A stretch of 50,922 nt of DNA from JBCAWW01 sp039024315 (lineage in GTDB: Bacteria; Bacteroidota; Bacteroidia; J057): the NCBI GenBank assembly GCA_039024315.1, contig JBCCQN010000034.1:1-50922 (forward strand), written 5' to 3'. A program made the translations under genes and the position numbers. Below the pieces are notes generated by a model that was not told the DNA's origin, did not search any database, and worked only from the letters and a program-made list of their open reading frames with translations. Of this stretch, positions 1-6,880 are shown one piece after another (within the stretch, counting starts at the first letter, position 1; each line of letters starts with the position of its first letter).

Positions 1-399
1 AAAGGCCTACGTTTGATGGATATCCTTACCGAGCAATTTGAAACGGGCAAGACTGGCAATGAGATTTTAGCAGCGGCTTTGGCGCAAGCTAAATCAGAAG
101 GATTAAAACCAACGATTTACACCCATCCGATTGGCTATCACGGCCATGGCGCAGGGCCTACTATCGGGCTTTGGGACCAGCAAGGCGGCGTTCCGCATCG
201 CGGTGATTATCCGCTATACCCCAATACGGCCTACTCAATCGAACTCAATACCGCAGTCTTTATCAAAGAGTGGAACAAAGAGATCCGCATGATGATGGAA
301 GAGGATGCCTTTTTTGATGGGGAAAGGGTACGTTATATCGATGGACGACAGACCGAGTTGTTTTTGATTCCCCGGCCTAAAAGTCATTTGGGGGAATAA
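1..399 (+). CDS. M24 family metallopeptidase (Xaa-Pro aminopeptidase-like), 3' end only
   Basis: The frame is open from the first base, so this is the C-terminal part of a longer gene; the first in-frame ATG at position 16 is unlikely to be the true start. The pita-bread fold signatures of M24 peptidases are visible: HPIGYHGHGAGP (metal-binding histidine region), then YSIELN with the metal-ligand glutamate, and a late RMMMEED segment that could supply the last glutamate ligand. Family members remove N-terminal residues preceding proline using a di-metal centre. The exact specificity cannot be read from this fragment. The stop codon lies inside a perfect palindrome shared with the convergent hmgA gene. 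Confidence 0.8.
   Translation, partial: KGLRLMDILTEQFETGKTGNEILAAALAQAKSEGLKPTIYTHPIGYHGHGAGPTIGLWDQQGGVPHRGDYPLYPNTAYSIELNTAVFIKEWNKEIRMMMEEDAFFDGERVRYIDGRQTELFLIPRPKSHLGE
188..203 (-). repeat. Hairpin-tail motif candidate in the M24 gene
   Basis: On the minus strand this reads CCGC-GAT-GCGG-AACGC, a perfect 4-bp stem with a 3-nt loop and the AACGC tail. It lies in a conserved-looking stretch (GGVPHRGDY), so protein constraint could also explain it. Confidence 0.4.
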
Positions 400-441
400 A
401 AAATTATAGGTGTGGCATGCATGCCACACCTATAATTTTTT
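398..441. terminator. Perfect 44-bp palindrome, bidirectional terminator
   Basis: Every base from 398 to 441 pairs about the centre between 419 and 420 (core GGCATGCATGCC, outer arms A/T-rich). It overlaps the stop codons of both convergent genes (397-399 and 441-443), giving a hairpin followed by a U-run for each strand. The core GGTGTGGCATGC is shared with the inner palindromes of the ~109-bp intergenic repeats at 14.2, 23.2 and 27.7 kb. Confidence 0.85.
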
Positions 442-1607
442 TAATGACTCCCCTCCAACCAAGACTGATAATACTTACCATCATCCAGCCCTAGGGCCGC
501 TTCAGTAATTTGTAAGGGTCTAAAAGTATCAATCATCACTGCTAGCTCTCCCGTTTCTTTTTTGCCAATACTACGCTCATAGGCACCCGGATGTGGACCG
601 TGTGGGATCCCCCCTGGATGAAGGGTGATGTAACCTTGATCTATATCGTTGCGGCTCATGAAATCTCCATCGACATAATAAAGCATCTCATCTGAGTCGA
701 TGTTGGAGTGATTGTAAGGTGCTGGAATCGCTTGCGGATGATAATCATACAAGCGAGGGCAGAAAGAACAAATCACAAAAGACTTGGTCTCAAAAGTCTG
801 ATGCACTGGCGGTGGCTGGTGAACACGTCCTGTGATCGGTTCAAAATTGTGAATAGAGAAGCCGTAAGGAAAATTATAACCATCCCAACCAATCACATCA
901 AAAGGATGATAGGCATATACCAGTTCATGTAGCATCCCCTGCTTTTTGATCTTCATGATGAATTCACCTTCTTCATCATGCGTCTCTATGGTTTCGGGGA
1001 GTTTATAATCTCGTTCACAAAAAGGGCTGTGCTCTAACAATTGTCCAAACCAGTTGCGGTAACGTTTTGGCGTATAAATAGGCTCAAATGATTCGGCATA
1101 GAGGATGCGATTATCTTCTGTATCAAATTCAATTTGATAGATCATCCCTCGTGGAATGATGAGATAATCACCATACTCAAAGGAGATATTTCCCATGAGG
1201 GTTTTGAGCGTGCCTGTGCCCTTGTGGATAAAGAGCATCTCATCAGCATCTGCATTTTTGTAGAAGTAGCTCATCATCGACTGCTTGGGAGCAGCAAGGC
1301 CAATATGGATGTCATTATTGACCAACATCGGTACTCTACTATCAAGAAAATCGTTCTCCGCAGGAAGATCAAAGCCAATCAACTTACGGGCAGTCATGTT
1401 TTTGCTTACCGCCACTTTGGGTGTCATTTCCTTAGCCTCATTGATTTGCTTGACTTGGGTCGGGCGATGGATATGATAGAGCAATGATGACATACCATCA
1501 AAACCAATGGTGCCAAAGAGTTGCTCGTTGTAAAGTTTGCCGTTGGGTTGGCGGAAGATCGTATGTCGTTTGGGAGGAACTTGTCCCAGTTTATGATATA
1601 TAGGCAT
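441..1607 (-). CDS. hmgA: Homogentisate 1,2-dioxygenase
   Basis: Iron(II) dioxygenase that opens the ring of homogentisate to maleylacetoacetate in tyrosine/phenylalanine breakdown; cytosolic. The 388-residue product begins MPIYHKLGQVPPKRHT when the ATG at 1607 is used; the open frame runs further upstream, but the extra residues do not fit the family. The C-terminal cupin carries the expected iron ligands: NHSNIDSDEMLYY (His and Glu) and PGGIPHGPHPGAYE (His). The N-terminal part contains QLFGTIGFDGMSS, typical of bacteroidete HmgA proteins. It is divergent from topB with about 90 bp between starts. No other tyrosine-catabolism gene is in the window. Confidence 0.93.
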   Translation of the reverse strand: MPIYHKLGQVPPKRHTIFRQPNGKLYNEQLFGTIGFDGMSSLLYHIHRPTQVKQINEAKEMTPKVAVSKNMTARKLIGFDLPAENDFLDSRVPMLVNNDIHIGLAAPKQSMMSYFYKNADADEMLFIHKGTGTLKTLMGNISFEYGDYLIIPRGMIYQIEFDTEDNRILYAESFEPIYTPKRYRNWFGQLLEHSPFCERDYKLPETIETHDEEGEFIMKIKKQGMLHELVYAYHPFDVIGWDGYNFPYGFSIHNFEPITGRVHQPPPVHQTFETKSFVICSFCPRLYDYHPQAIPAPYNHSNIDSDEMLYYVDGDFMSRNDIDQGYITLHPGGIPHGPHPGAYERSIGKKETGELAVMIDTFRPLQITEAALGLDDGKYYQSWLEGSH

Positions 1608-1698
1608 AATTTCGGGGGTTTTTCGGAAAACACGAAAGTACAAATTGTTGGGGAAAAAGCCTTTCGCATCTTTAGCAGCATTTTAGCAAATTGCTGCT

Positions 1699-4020
1699 AT
1701 GAAAGTCTGTGTGGCGGAGAAGCCAAGCGTAGCGAGAGAAATAGCTAGTATCCTAGGTGCGACCACCAAAAGGGATGGTTATTTTGAGGGCAATGGCTAT
1801 TGTGTTAGCTGGACTTTCGGTCATTTTTGTTCCCTCAAGGCCCCTGACGACTATCAACCGCATTGGAAAAAGTGGGACTTGAATACCTTGCCAATGTTGC
1901 CGCCCGTCTTTGAAATCAAATTGCGCAACGACTCAGGGGTAAAAAAGCAGTTCAAAGTCTTACAAAATCTCTTCAAGCAGGCCGAAGTGGTGATCAATTG
2001 CGGGGATGCCGGGCAAGAGGGAGAATTGATCCAACGCTGGGTGTTGAAAGAAGCCAAATATCAAGGACCCGTGCAGAGGCTCTGGATTTCTTCTTTGACC
2101 GCGGAGGCGATTAGGGACGGCTTTAGCAATCTGCAAGACGGTAAGAATTTCGACAATCTTTACTATGCAGGCTTTTCTCGGGCTATCGGAGATTGGTTAC
2201 TCGGCATGAATGCCACCCGACTTTATACCCTTAAATATGGCGGTTATAAGCAGGTTTTGTCCATAGGGCGAGTTCAGACCCCTACCCTAGCCATGCTGGT
2301 CAAACGCCATTATGAGATCTTCAATTTTAAGCCTGAACCCTTCTGGGAACTCCAGACCTTGTATCGAGAAGTACAGTTTAACTGCACCAAGGGGCGATTT
2401 ACAGAAAAAGAAAAAGGCGAAGTCCTATTAGCGCAGATCAAAGATCATCCTTTTACCATCACCTCTGTAGAAAAGAAAAATGGTAAAGAAGGCCCGCCGA
2501 GGTTGTTTGACTTGACAAGCCTACAAGTACATTGCAATAAACGCTTTGCTAATTCTGCAGATCAGACGCTCAAAATCGCCCAAAAGCTTTATGAGCAAAA
2601 AGTGATCACCTATCCACGGGTTGACACCACCTATCTACCTAATGATATATATCCCAAAATCAACGGTATCCTGAGTCGTTTGCAAAACTATCAGGCCTTT
2701 ACCCAGCCACTTTTAGGCAAAAAGATTCGCAAATCAGCCAAAGTTTTCAACGATAAGAAGGTTACCGATCACCATGCCATTATTCCCACTGGCGTGGAAC
2801 GCTCACTCGGGCCGGATGAGCAAAGAGTTTATGATGCCATTGCCCGTAGGTTTATCGCGGCTTTTTATCCGGACTGTCTGGTAGCCAATACTTTAGTCAA
2901 GGGAGAGGCGAACGAAGTACCCTTTACCGCCAAGGGCAAAGAAATCCTTGATCCAGGTTGGCGAGTGCTCTACCCCAAGAAAAAATCTCAAAAGGAGGAG
3001 GATAAAGACGATAAGAAGGAGGAGGACAAAATCCTACCGGCCTTTACGGTAGGCGAAAATGGGCCCCATGAGCCAAGCCTAGTCGAAAAGACCACCAAGC
3101 CCCCTAAATCCTACACCGAAGCGACTTTGCTGCGGGCCATGGAAACCGCTGGCAAACAGGTGGATGATGAGGAGCTGCGCGACTTGATGAAAGCCAATGG
3201 TATAGGTCGTCCCTCTACTCGGGCCAGCATCATTGAAACCCTCTTCAAACGCAAATACATTCAAAGGCGCAAAAAGTTAATCCTGCCGACTGAGACAGGC
3301 ATTCGACTGATTGATACCATCCAAAACGATCTACTCAAATCGGCGGAACTTACAGGCCAGTGGGAGAAGCAGTTGCGAGATATTGAAGCCGGCGCTTTTA
3401 GCGCAAAGGTCTTTATCAATGAAATGAAGCGTATGGTTGACGGCCTCGTGACAGAGGTTCGATTAGCGGCTTACAAACCCGTCATTAGTGCCTATACTAC
3501 GCCTGCGGCGAACGCTCAGCCTAAGCAAAAAGCCCCTAGAACTAAGAAAAGCGTTCTGGGCCAGACTTGCCCCAAATGCGAAAAAGGCCAGTTGCTAAAA
3601 GGCAAAACTGCCTATGGCTGCAATCGCTACAAAGAAGGCTGTAGTTTCAGGCTTCCTTTCTCCTTTATGGACAAAAAGATCTCTGACAATCAACTACTTA
3701 AGTTACTGCAAAAGGGTACTACTTCAGAGTTAAAGGGCTTCAAAGAGGGCAAAGAAAAGCTCACGGGGAAGCTCCGATTTGACGACGACTATCAAGTCCG
3801 CTTCGAGCCCAAACCGATCGTCCAAGCACATGTGCCCGATGTCTTACGTTGTCCCAAATGTGGCATAGGTGAAATCAAAAAGGGTAAAACCGCCTATGGC
3901 TGCAGTCGTTGGCAATCAGGCTGCGATTATCGCTTTGCTTTTGCTGACGTTCGGCGAATAGCCGGAGACCAAAAAATGACCAAGGCCCTGGTCTGGGAAA
4001 TTCTCCAAAAGCCTCTCTAA
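1699..4020 (+). CDS. topB: DNA topoisomerase III (type IA)
   Basis: Type IA topoisomerase that cuts one strand through a tyrosine and passes another, decatenating replication and recombination intermediates. The 773-residue protein opens with a TOPRIM domain (MKVCVAEKPSVAREIA; acidic motif GDAGQEGEL at about 102-110). The catalytic tyrosine is Y305 in ITYPRVDTTYL, and DHHAIIPTG follows. Two C-terminal zinc-finger-like repeats (CPKCEKGQLLKGKTAYGC and RCPKCGIGEIKKGKTAYGC) replace the usual topA fingers. A charged low-complexity segment (KKKSQKEEDKDDKKEEDK) sits around residue 430. The linker before the first finger carries two copies of the dispersed hairpin motif. Start is the ATG at 1699. The downstream CoA-transferase follows within 10 bp. 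Confidence 0.95.
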   Translation: MKVCVAEKPSVAREIASILGATTKRDGYFEGNGYCVSWTFGHFCSLKAPDDYQPHWKKWDLNTLPMLPPVFEIKLRNDSGVKKQFKVLQNLFKQAEVVINCGDAGQEGELIQRWVLKEAKYQGPVQRLWISSLTAEAIRDGFSNLQDGKNFDNLYYAGFSRAIGDWLLGMNATRLYTLKYGGYKQVLSIGRVQTPTLAMLVKRHYEIFNFKPEPFWELQTLYREVQFNCTKGRFTEKEKGEVLLAQIKDHPFTITSVEKKNGKEGPPRLFDLTSLQVHCNKRFANSADQTLKIAQKLYEQKVITYPRVDTTYLPNDIYPKINGILSRLQNYQAFTQPLLGKKIRKSAKVFNDKKVTDHHAIIPTGVERSLGPDEQRVYDAIARRFIAAFYPDCLVANTLVKGEANEVPFTAKGKEILDPGWRVLYPKKKSQKEEDKDDKKEEDKILPAFTVGENGPHEPSLVEKTTKPPKSYTEATLLRAMETAGKQVDDEELRDLMKANGIGRPSTRASIIETLFKRKYIQRRKKLILPTETGIRLIDTIQNDLLKSAELTGQWEKQLRDIEAGAFSAKVFINEMKRMVDGLVTEVRLAAYKPVISAYTTPAANAQPKQKAPRTKKSVLGQTCPKCEKGQLLKGKTAYGCNRYKEGCSFRLPFSFMDKKISDNQLLKLLQKGTTSELKGFKEGKEKLTGKLRFDDDYQVRFEPKPIVQAHVPDVLRCPKCGIGEIKKGKTAYGCSRWQSGCDYRFAFADVRRIAGDQKMTKALVWEILQKPL
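2786..2804 (+). repeat. Hairpin-tail motif, 4-nt-loop variant, inside topB
   Basis: CCAC-TGGC-GTGG followed by AACGCTC: a perfect 4-bp stem with a loop of four instead of three and the full 7-nt tail. Encodes TGVERS after the DHHAIIP motif. Confidence 0.4.
3500..3517 (+). repeat. Hairpin-tail motif in the topB linker
   Basis: CGCC-TGC-GGCG-AACGCTC: perfect stem, TGC loop, full tail. Encodes PAANAQ in the variable linker between the catalytic core and the first zinc finger, a place tolerant of inserted sequence. Confidence 0.75.
3551..3564 (-). repeat. Second hairpin-tail motif in the topB linker, inverted
   Basis: The plus strand reads GCGTT-CTG-GGC-CAG, i.e. CTG-GCC-CAG-AACGC on the minus strand, a 3-bp stem. 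It faces the copy at 3500-3517 across 33 bp, so the two form an inverted pair within one linker. Confidence 0.45.
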
Positions 4021-4029
4021 ATATTGTAC

Positions 4030-5217
4030 ATGCTACCATTGCAAGGAATTAAAGTACTCGAATTCACCCATGCGGTAATGGGGCCTACTACGGGCCTACT
4101 ACTTGCGGAAATGGGTGCTGAAGTGATTCATATTGAGCCCATTACGGGTGATTATACCCGAGAGCTCAAAGGCTTTGGCTCTGGTTTTTTTGACATGTAT
4201 AGTAGGAGTAAAAAGAGTCTCTCCATTGACCTCAAACAAAGCGAGGGTAAAGAGATCATCTACCGCCTAGCCGCCGACTCTGATGTGATCGTGGAAAACT
4301 TCGGTCCCGGCACATTTGAGCGATTAGGTTTTGGCTATGAGAAGATGCAAGCCATCAATGATCGATTGATTTATTGCTCACTCAAAGGCTTTTTGGATGG
4401 GCCTTACGATAAGCGCCCCGCCATGGACGAAGTAGTACAGATGATGGGCGGTTTGGCTTATATGACCGGGCGTGAGGGAGATCCACATCGCGCTGGGAGT
4501 TCGATCATCGATATTACCGGTGGTATGTTTGGGTATATCGGCATCTTGCAGGCCTTATACGAACGCGAGAAAACTGGCAAAGGTCAATTTGTCAAAGCGT
4601 CCCTTTTCGAGACTTGTGTTTTCATGATGGGGCAGCATATGGCTTATTCCGCAATTTTGGGTCCAGAGACTAAATTGCCTCCGATGGCAGGCAAAGCTAG
4701 TCCTTGGTCGGTTTATCGACCCTTTGATACTGCGGACGAGGAACAAGTATTTATAGGGATCATCAGCGATAAGCATTGGCAGCGATTCTGTACTGCTTTT
4801 GGATGGTTGGATTGGGCGGATGATCCTCGCCTAGAAACCAACAATGGTCGTATCGCCCAAAATGATTGGTTGATACCGACCTTAGTCGAACGCTTTGCCT
4901 CTATGCCCAAAGCGGAGATAATCACCAAATGTGAGACTGCAGGCGTGCCTTTCGCTCCTATCTCCAGACCCGAACAGCTTTTTGATGACCCACATCTCAA
5001 TGCCGCTAACGCATTGATCCCCACGGAACTCAAAGACGGCACTCAAACCAAGCTTCCTCGCCTACCTCTGCAGTATGGTAAGCGTTCTGCGCAGCAGCTC
5101 TCTAAAACCCGACCACCCAGACTAGGAGAACATACCAGCGAAGTATTAGTCAGCCTAGGGTACGATGAGGCTGAGATCCAAAGGCTTCTAAATAGCAACA
5201 TTTGTAAGGGAGAATAG
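4030..5217 (+). CDS. CaiB/BaiF-type (class III) CoA-transferase
   Basis: Transfers coenzyme A between carboxylic acids through a glutamyl/aspartyl-CoA anhydride intermediate. The N-terminus shows the family signature LPLQGIKVLEFTHAVMGP, then GAEVIHIEP, SIDLK and VENFGPGT. The conserved catalytic Asp is probably D133 in KRPAMDEVVQMMGGLAY. Length (395 residues) is normal. I chose the ATG at 4030 over the in-frame TTG at 4024. The gene starts 10 bp after topB and ends 15 bp before the metallophosphoesterase, so co-transcription is plausible, but the substrates are unknown. Near the 3' end the codons for KRSAQQ are a copy of the dispersed hairpin motif. Confidence 0.88.
   Translation: MLPLQGIKVLEFTHAVMGPTTGLLLAEMGAEVIHIEPITGDYTRELKGFGSGFFDMYSRSKKSLSIDLKQSEGKEIIYRLAADSDVIVENFGPGTFERLGFGYEKMQAINDRLIYCSLKGFLDGPYDKRPAMDEVVQMMGGLAYMTGREGDPHRAGSSIIDITGGMFGYIGILQALYEREKTGKGQFVKASLFETCVFMMGQHMAYSAILGPETKLPPMAGKASPWSVYRPFDTADEEQVFIGIISDKHWQRFCTAFGWLDWADDPRLETNNGRIAQNDWLIPTLVERFASMPKAEIITKCETAGVPFAPISRPEQLFDDPHLNAANALIPTELKDGTQTKLPRLPLQYGKRSAQQLSKTRPPRLGEHTSEVLVSLGYDEAEIQRLLNSNICKGE
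4877..4895 (+). repeat. Hairpin-tail motif, 4-nt-loop variant
   Basis: CGAC-CTTA-GTCG followed by AACGCTT in the CoA-transferase gene (encoding LVERF). The stem is perfect but the loop is longer than usual, so this could be chance. Confidence 0.35.
5082..5097 (-). repeat. Hairpin-tail motif in the CoA-transferase gene
   Basis: The plus strand reads GCGTT-CTGC-GCA-GCAG (minus strand CTGC-TGC-GCAG-AACGC). Identical to the right ends of the ~109-bp intergenic elements at 23.2 and 27.7 kb, but here inside a reading frame (KRSAQQ). Confidence 0.8.
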
Positions 5218-5232
5218 TGATATTTTACCCCT

Positions 5233-6387
5233 ATGAAAAAGCTTGTCTTCCTCTTCTTTTGGCCGCTTACTTTTTGGGCCCAGACTCCTCCGGAGAACGA
5301 ATTCTCTTTTATCATTTTTGGTGATAGCCAATTTGAGGAGCCGGCGGAGTTTAACGAAATCGTAGAGGAAGCGGCCATGCTCAATCCCTCCTTTGTCATC
5401 CAAGTGGGGGATTTGATTTATGGTCGCAAGCTAGATTATGCAGGACTGCAGGCGGAGTGGCGACGTTTCAAAGGACAGCTTCAACCCCTAGGGGATATCC
5501 CCTACTATCCTGTGCCTGGCAACCATGATGTGGAGACGAATGATAAGCGGGACCAGCAAAAAGAAAAGGCTTACATGGAGGCTTGGGATCGGGAATTGTA
5601 CTACTCTTTTGACTATAAAAACGCCCATTTCACTATCCTCAACAGCATTGATCCAGAAGAGTATAGCATTGGTCCTGAGCAGATTAAATGGTTGGAGAAG
5701 GACTTAGCTGCTGCGCAGAACGCTCAGCATCGCTTTGTGATGTTTCACCACCCAATCTATACCATGGAAATGGAAGATGAGCTACATGCACTCTTTTTAA
5801 AATATGAGGTAAGGGCCGTTTTTTATGGACATTTCCATCATTATGAATCCATGGTACGAGACGGAATTCCGTATATCATGACCAATGCCACGGGACGTTC
5901 TGCGATCTATCAAGAAGAAGTGGGCAACTTTCATCATTTCCTCCACGCTACGATCAAAGATGATGAATTTAGTTTCTGTCTTATCCGCAAGCGGAGCATC
6001 TTGCCGCCTTTTATGATCAAACCGGAGGATAACCGATTATATCATTTGGAGCGCTTTTTATTTCCTCAAAATCCTGTGAGCATACAAAGCCTCACTAAGA
6101 CTGATTCTAGCTATCAATTTACCCTTAGCCTCAACAATCCGACTTTTCAAGACCTTACCGCTTTTGTCCAATGGGAACACCCTAATCGCCGTTGGCAGGT
6201 GTATCCTTCAAGCGGAGTCAAGCTTGAAATGAAAGCCGAGTCCAAAGAAAATCAGTACCAATTTGAATTTGTCCGTACAGACGAGTCGGTCATCGAAGCT
6301 TGGCCTAAGTGCAGGATTAAAATCCCCTTTTTAACTGCAGCAGGTACATGGATTGAGGGAGAATATGTACTGAAATTAGAGGAGTAA
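5233..6387 (+). CDS. Secreted calcineurin-like metallophosphoesterase
   Basis: Di-metal phosphoesterase of unknown substrate, probably periplasmic or surface-exposed. A signal peptide (MKKLVFLFFWPLTFWAQ) is followed by the ordered family motifs: FGDSQ (about 29-33), GDLIYG (59-64), GNHD (96-99), FHHP (171-174) and GHFHHYE (199-205). A C-terminal region of about 130 residues after the catalytic domain looks like a beta-sandwich (QNPVSIQSLTKTDSSYQF onward). The gene begins 15 bp after the CoA-transferase. Codons for AAAQNAQ at about 159-165 coincide with a copy of the dispersed hairpin motif, between the active-site motifs. Confidence 0.88.
   Translation: MKKLVFLFFWPLTFWAQTPPENEFSFIIFGDSQFEEPAEFNEIVEEAAMLNPSFVIQVGDLIYGRKLDYAGLQAEWRRFKGQLQPLGDIPYYPVPGNHDVETNDKRDQQKEKAYMEAWDRELYYSFDYKNAHFTILNSIDPEEYSIGPEQIKWLEKDLAAAQNAQHRFVMFHHPIYTMEMEDELHALFLKYEVRAVFYGHFHHYESMVRDGIPYIMTNATGRSAIYQEEVGNFHHFLHATIKDDEFSFCLIRKRSILPPFMIKPEDNRLYHLERFLFPQNPVSIQSLTKTDSSYQFTLSLNNPTFQDLTAFVQWEHPNRRWQVYPSSGVKLEMKAESKENQYQFEFVRTDESVIEAWPKCRIKIPFLTAAGTWIEGEYVLKLEE
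5708..5725 (+). repeat. Hairpin-tail motif in the metallophosphoesterase gene
   Basis: CTGC-TGC-GCAG-AACGCTC: perfect stem, TGC loop, full tail, read as AAAQNA. Confidence 0.8.
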
Positions 6388-6424
6388 TTAAACAAATACG
6401 ACTGATTATGGCTTATTTAATAGT

Positions 6425-6450
6425 AAGACAATAGTATGCAGTAATAAGAC
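6425..6450 (+). repeat. AT-rich intergenic repeat, copy 1
   Basis: The consensus of the three copies is close to AGACAAWAGTAYTMAGTATT followed by AAGAC. This copy differs from the 24397-24422 copy at four of 26 positions. Confidence 0.6.
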
Positions 6451-6801
6451 TTTTAAAAAACGCCCACATTGGGGTATAGAAGTGATTATTCTTCGTACTA
6501 GATACCCCCGATAGCTATCGGGATACTTACTACTCCGTACTTAAGACAGTACTAGTTTGGGCTAGCAACACATAGCATTTTCTGATAGATTTAGGAGTCC
6601 TTTTGCAGTATTCCTCTTCATTTTGATGAAAGGAATCGACTCAAAAGGGGAACTATTTTCCAATCGTAAGATGGTGGATTATTGAGCCAAAAAGCCTGTT
6701 TTAATCTTTTTTGTGAGTACAAACCAGACAATGGGGACGGATAAAAATCCTGTTCATCCCCATACTATTTCTGTAATATTTACCCCAAAATGGGAAAATA
6801 A

Positions 6802-6826
6802 AAAAGGTAGATAAGCGCTACCTTTT
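6802..6826. terminator. Hairpin upstream of the histidine kinase
   Basis: AAAAGGTAG (6802-6810) pairs with CTACCTTTT (6818-6826) around a 7-nt loop. It is followed by only a short T-run, so it may be a weak terminator or a leader structure 54 bp before the kinase start. Confidence 0.45.
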
Positions 6827-6880
6827 GTACGTTAAATTACTTACGCACACTGGGTTGGATAATTCCCTCTGAGGTCCTTT

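Larger units (their letters stand above)
6388..6880. other. 493-bp intergenic region with repeats and hairpins
   Basis: No convincing open frame. It holds an AT-rich repeat at 6425-6450 that recurs at 24.4 and 27.9 kb, a perfect 16-bp palindrome (CCCGATAGCTATCGGG, 6507-6522) and a hairpin at 6802-6826. A promoter for the histidine kinase is expected in the right half, but I cannot place it with confidence. Confidence 0.7.
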
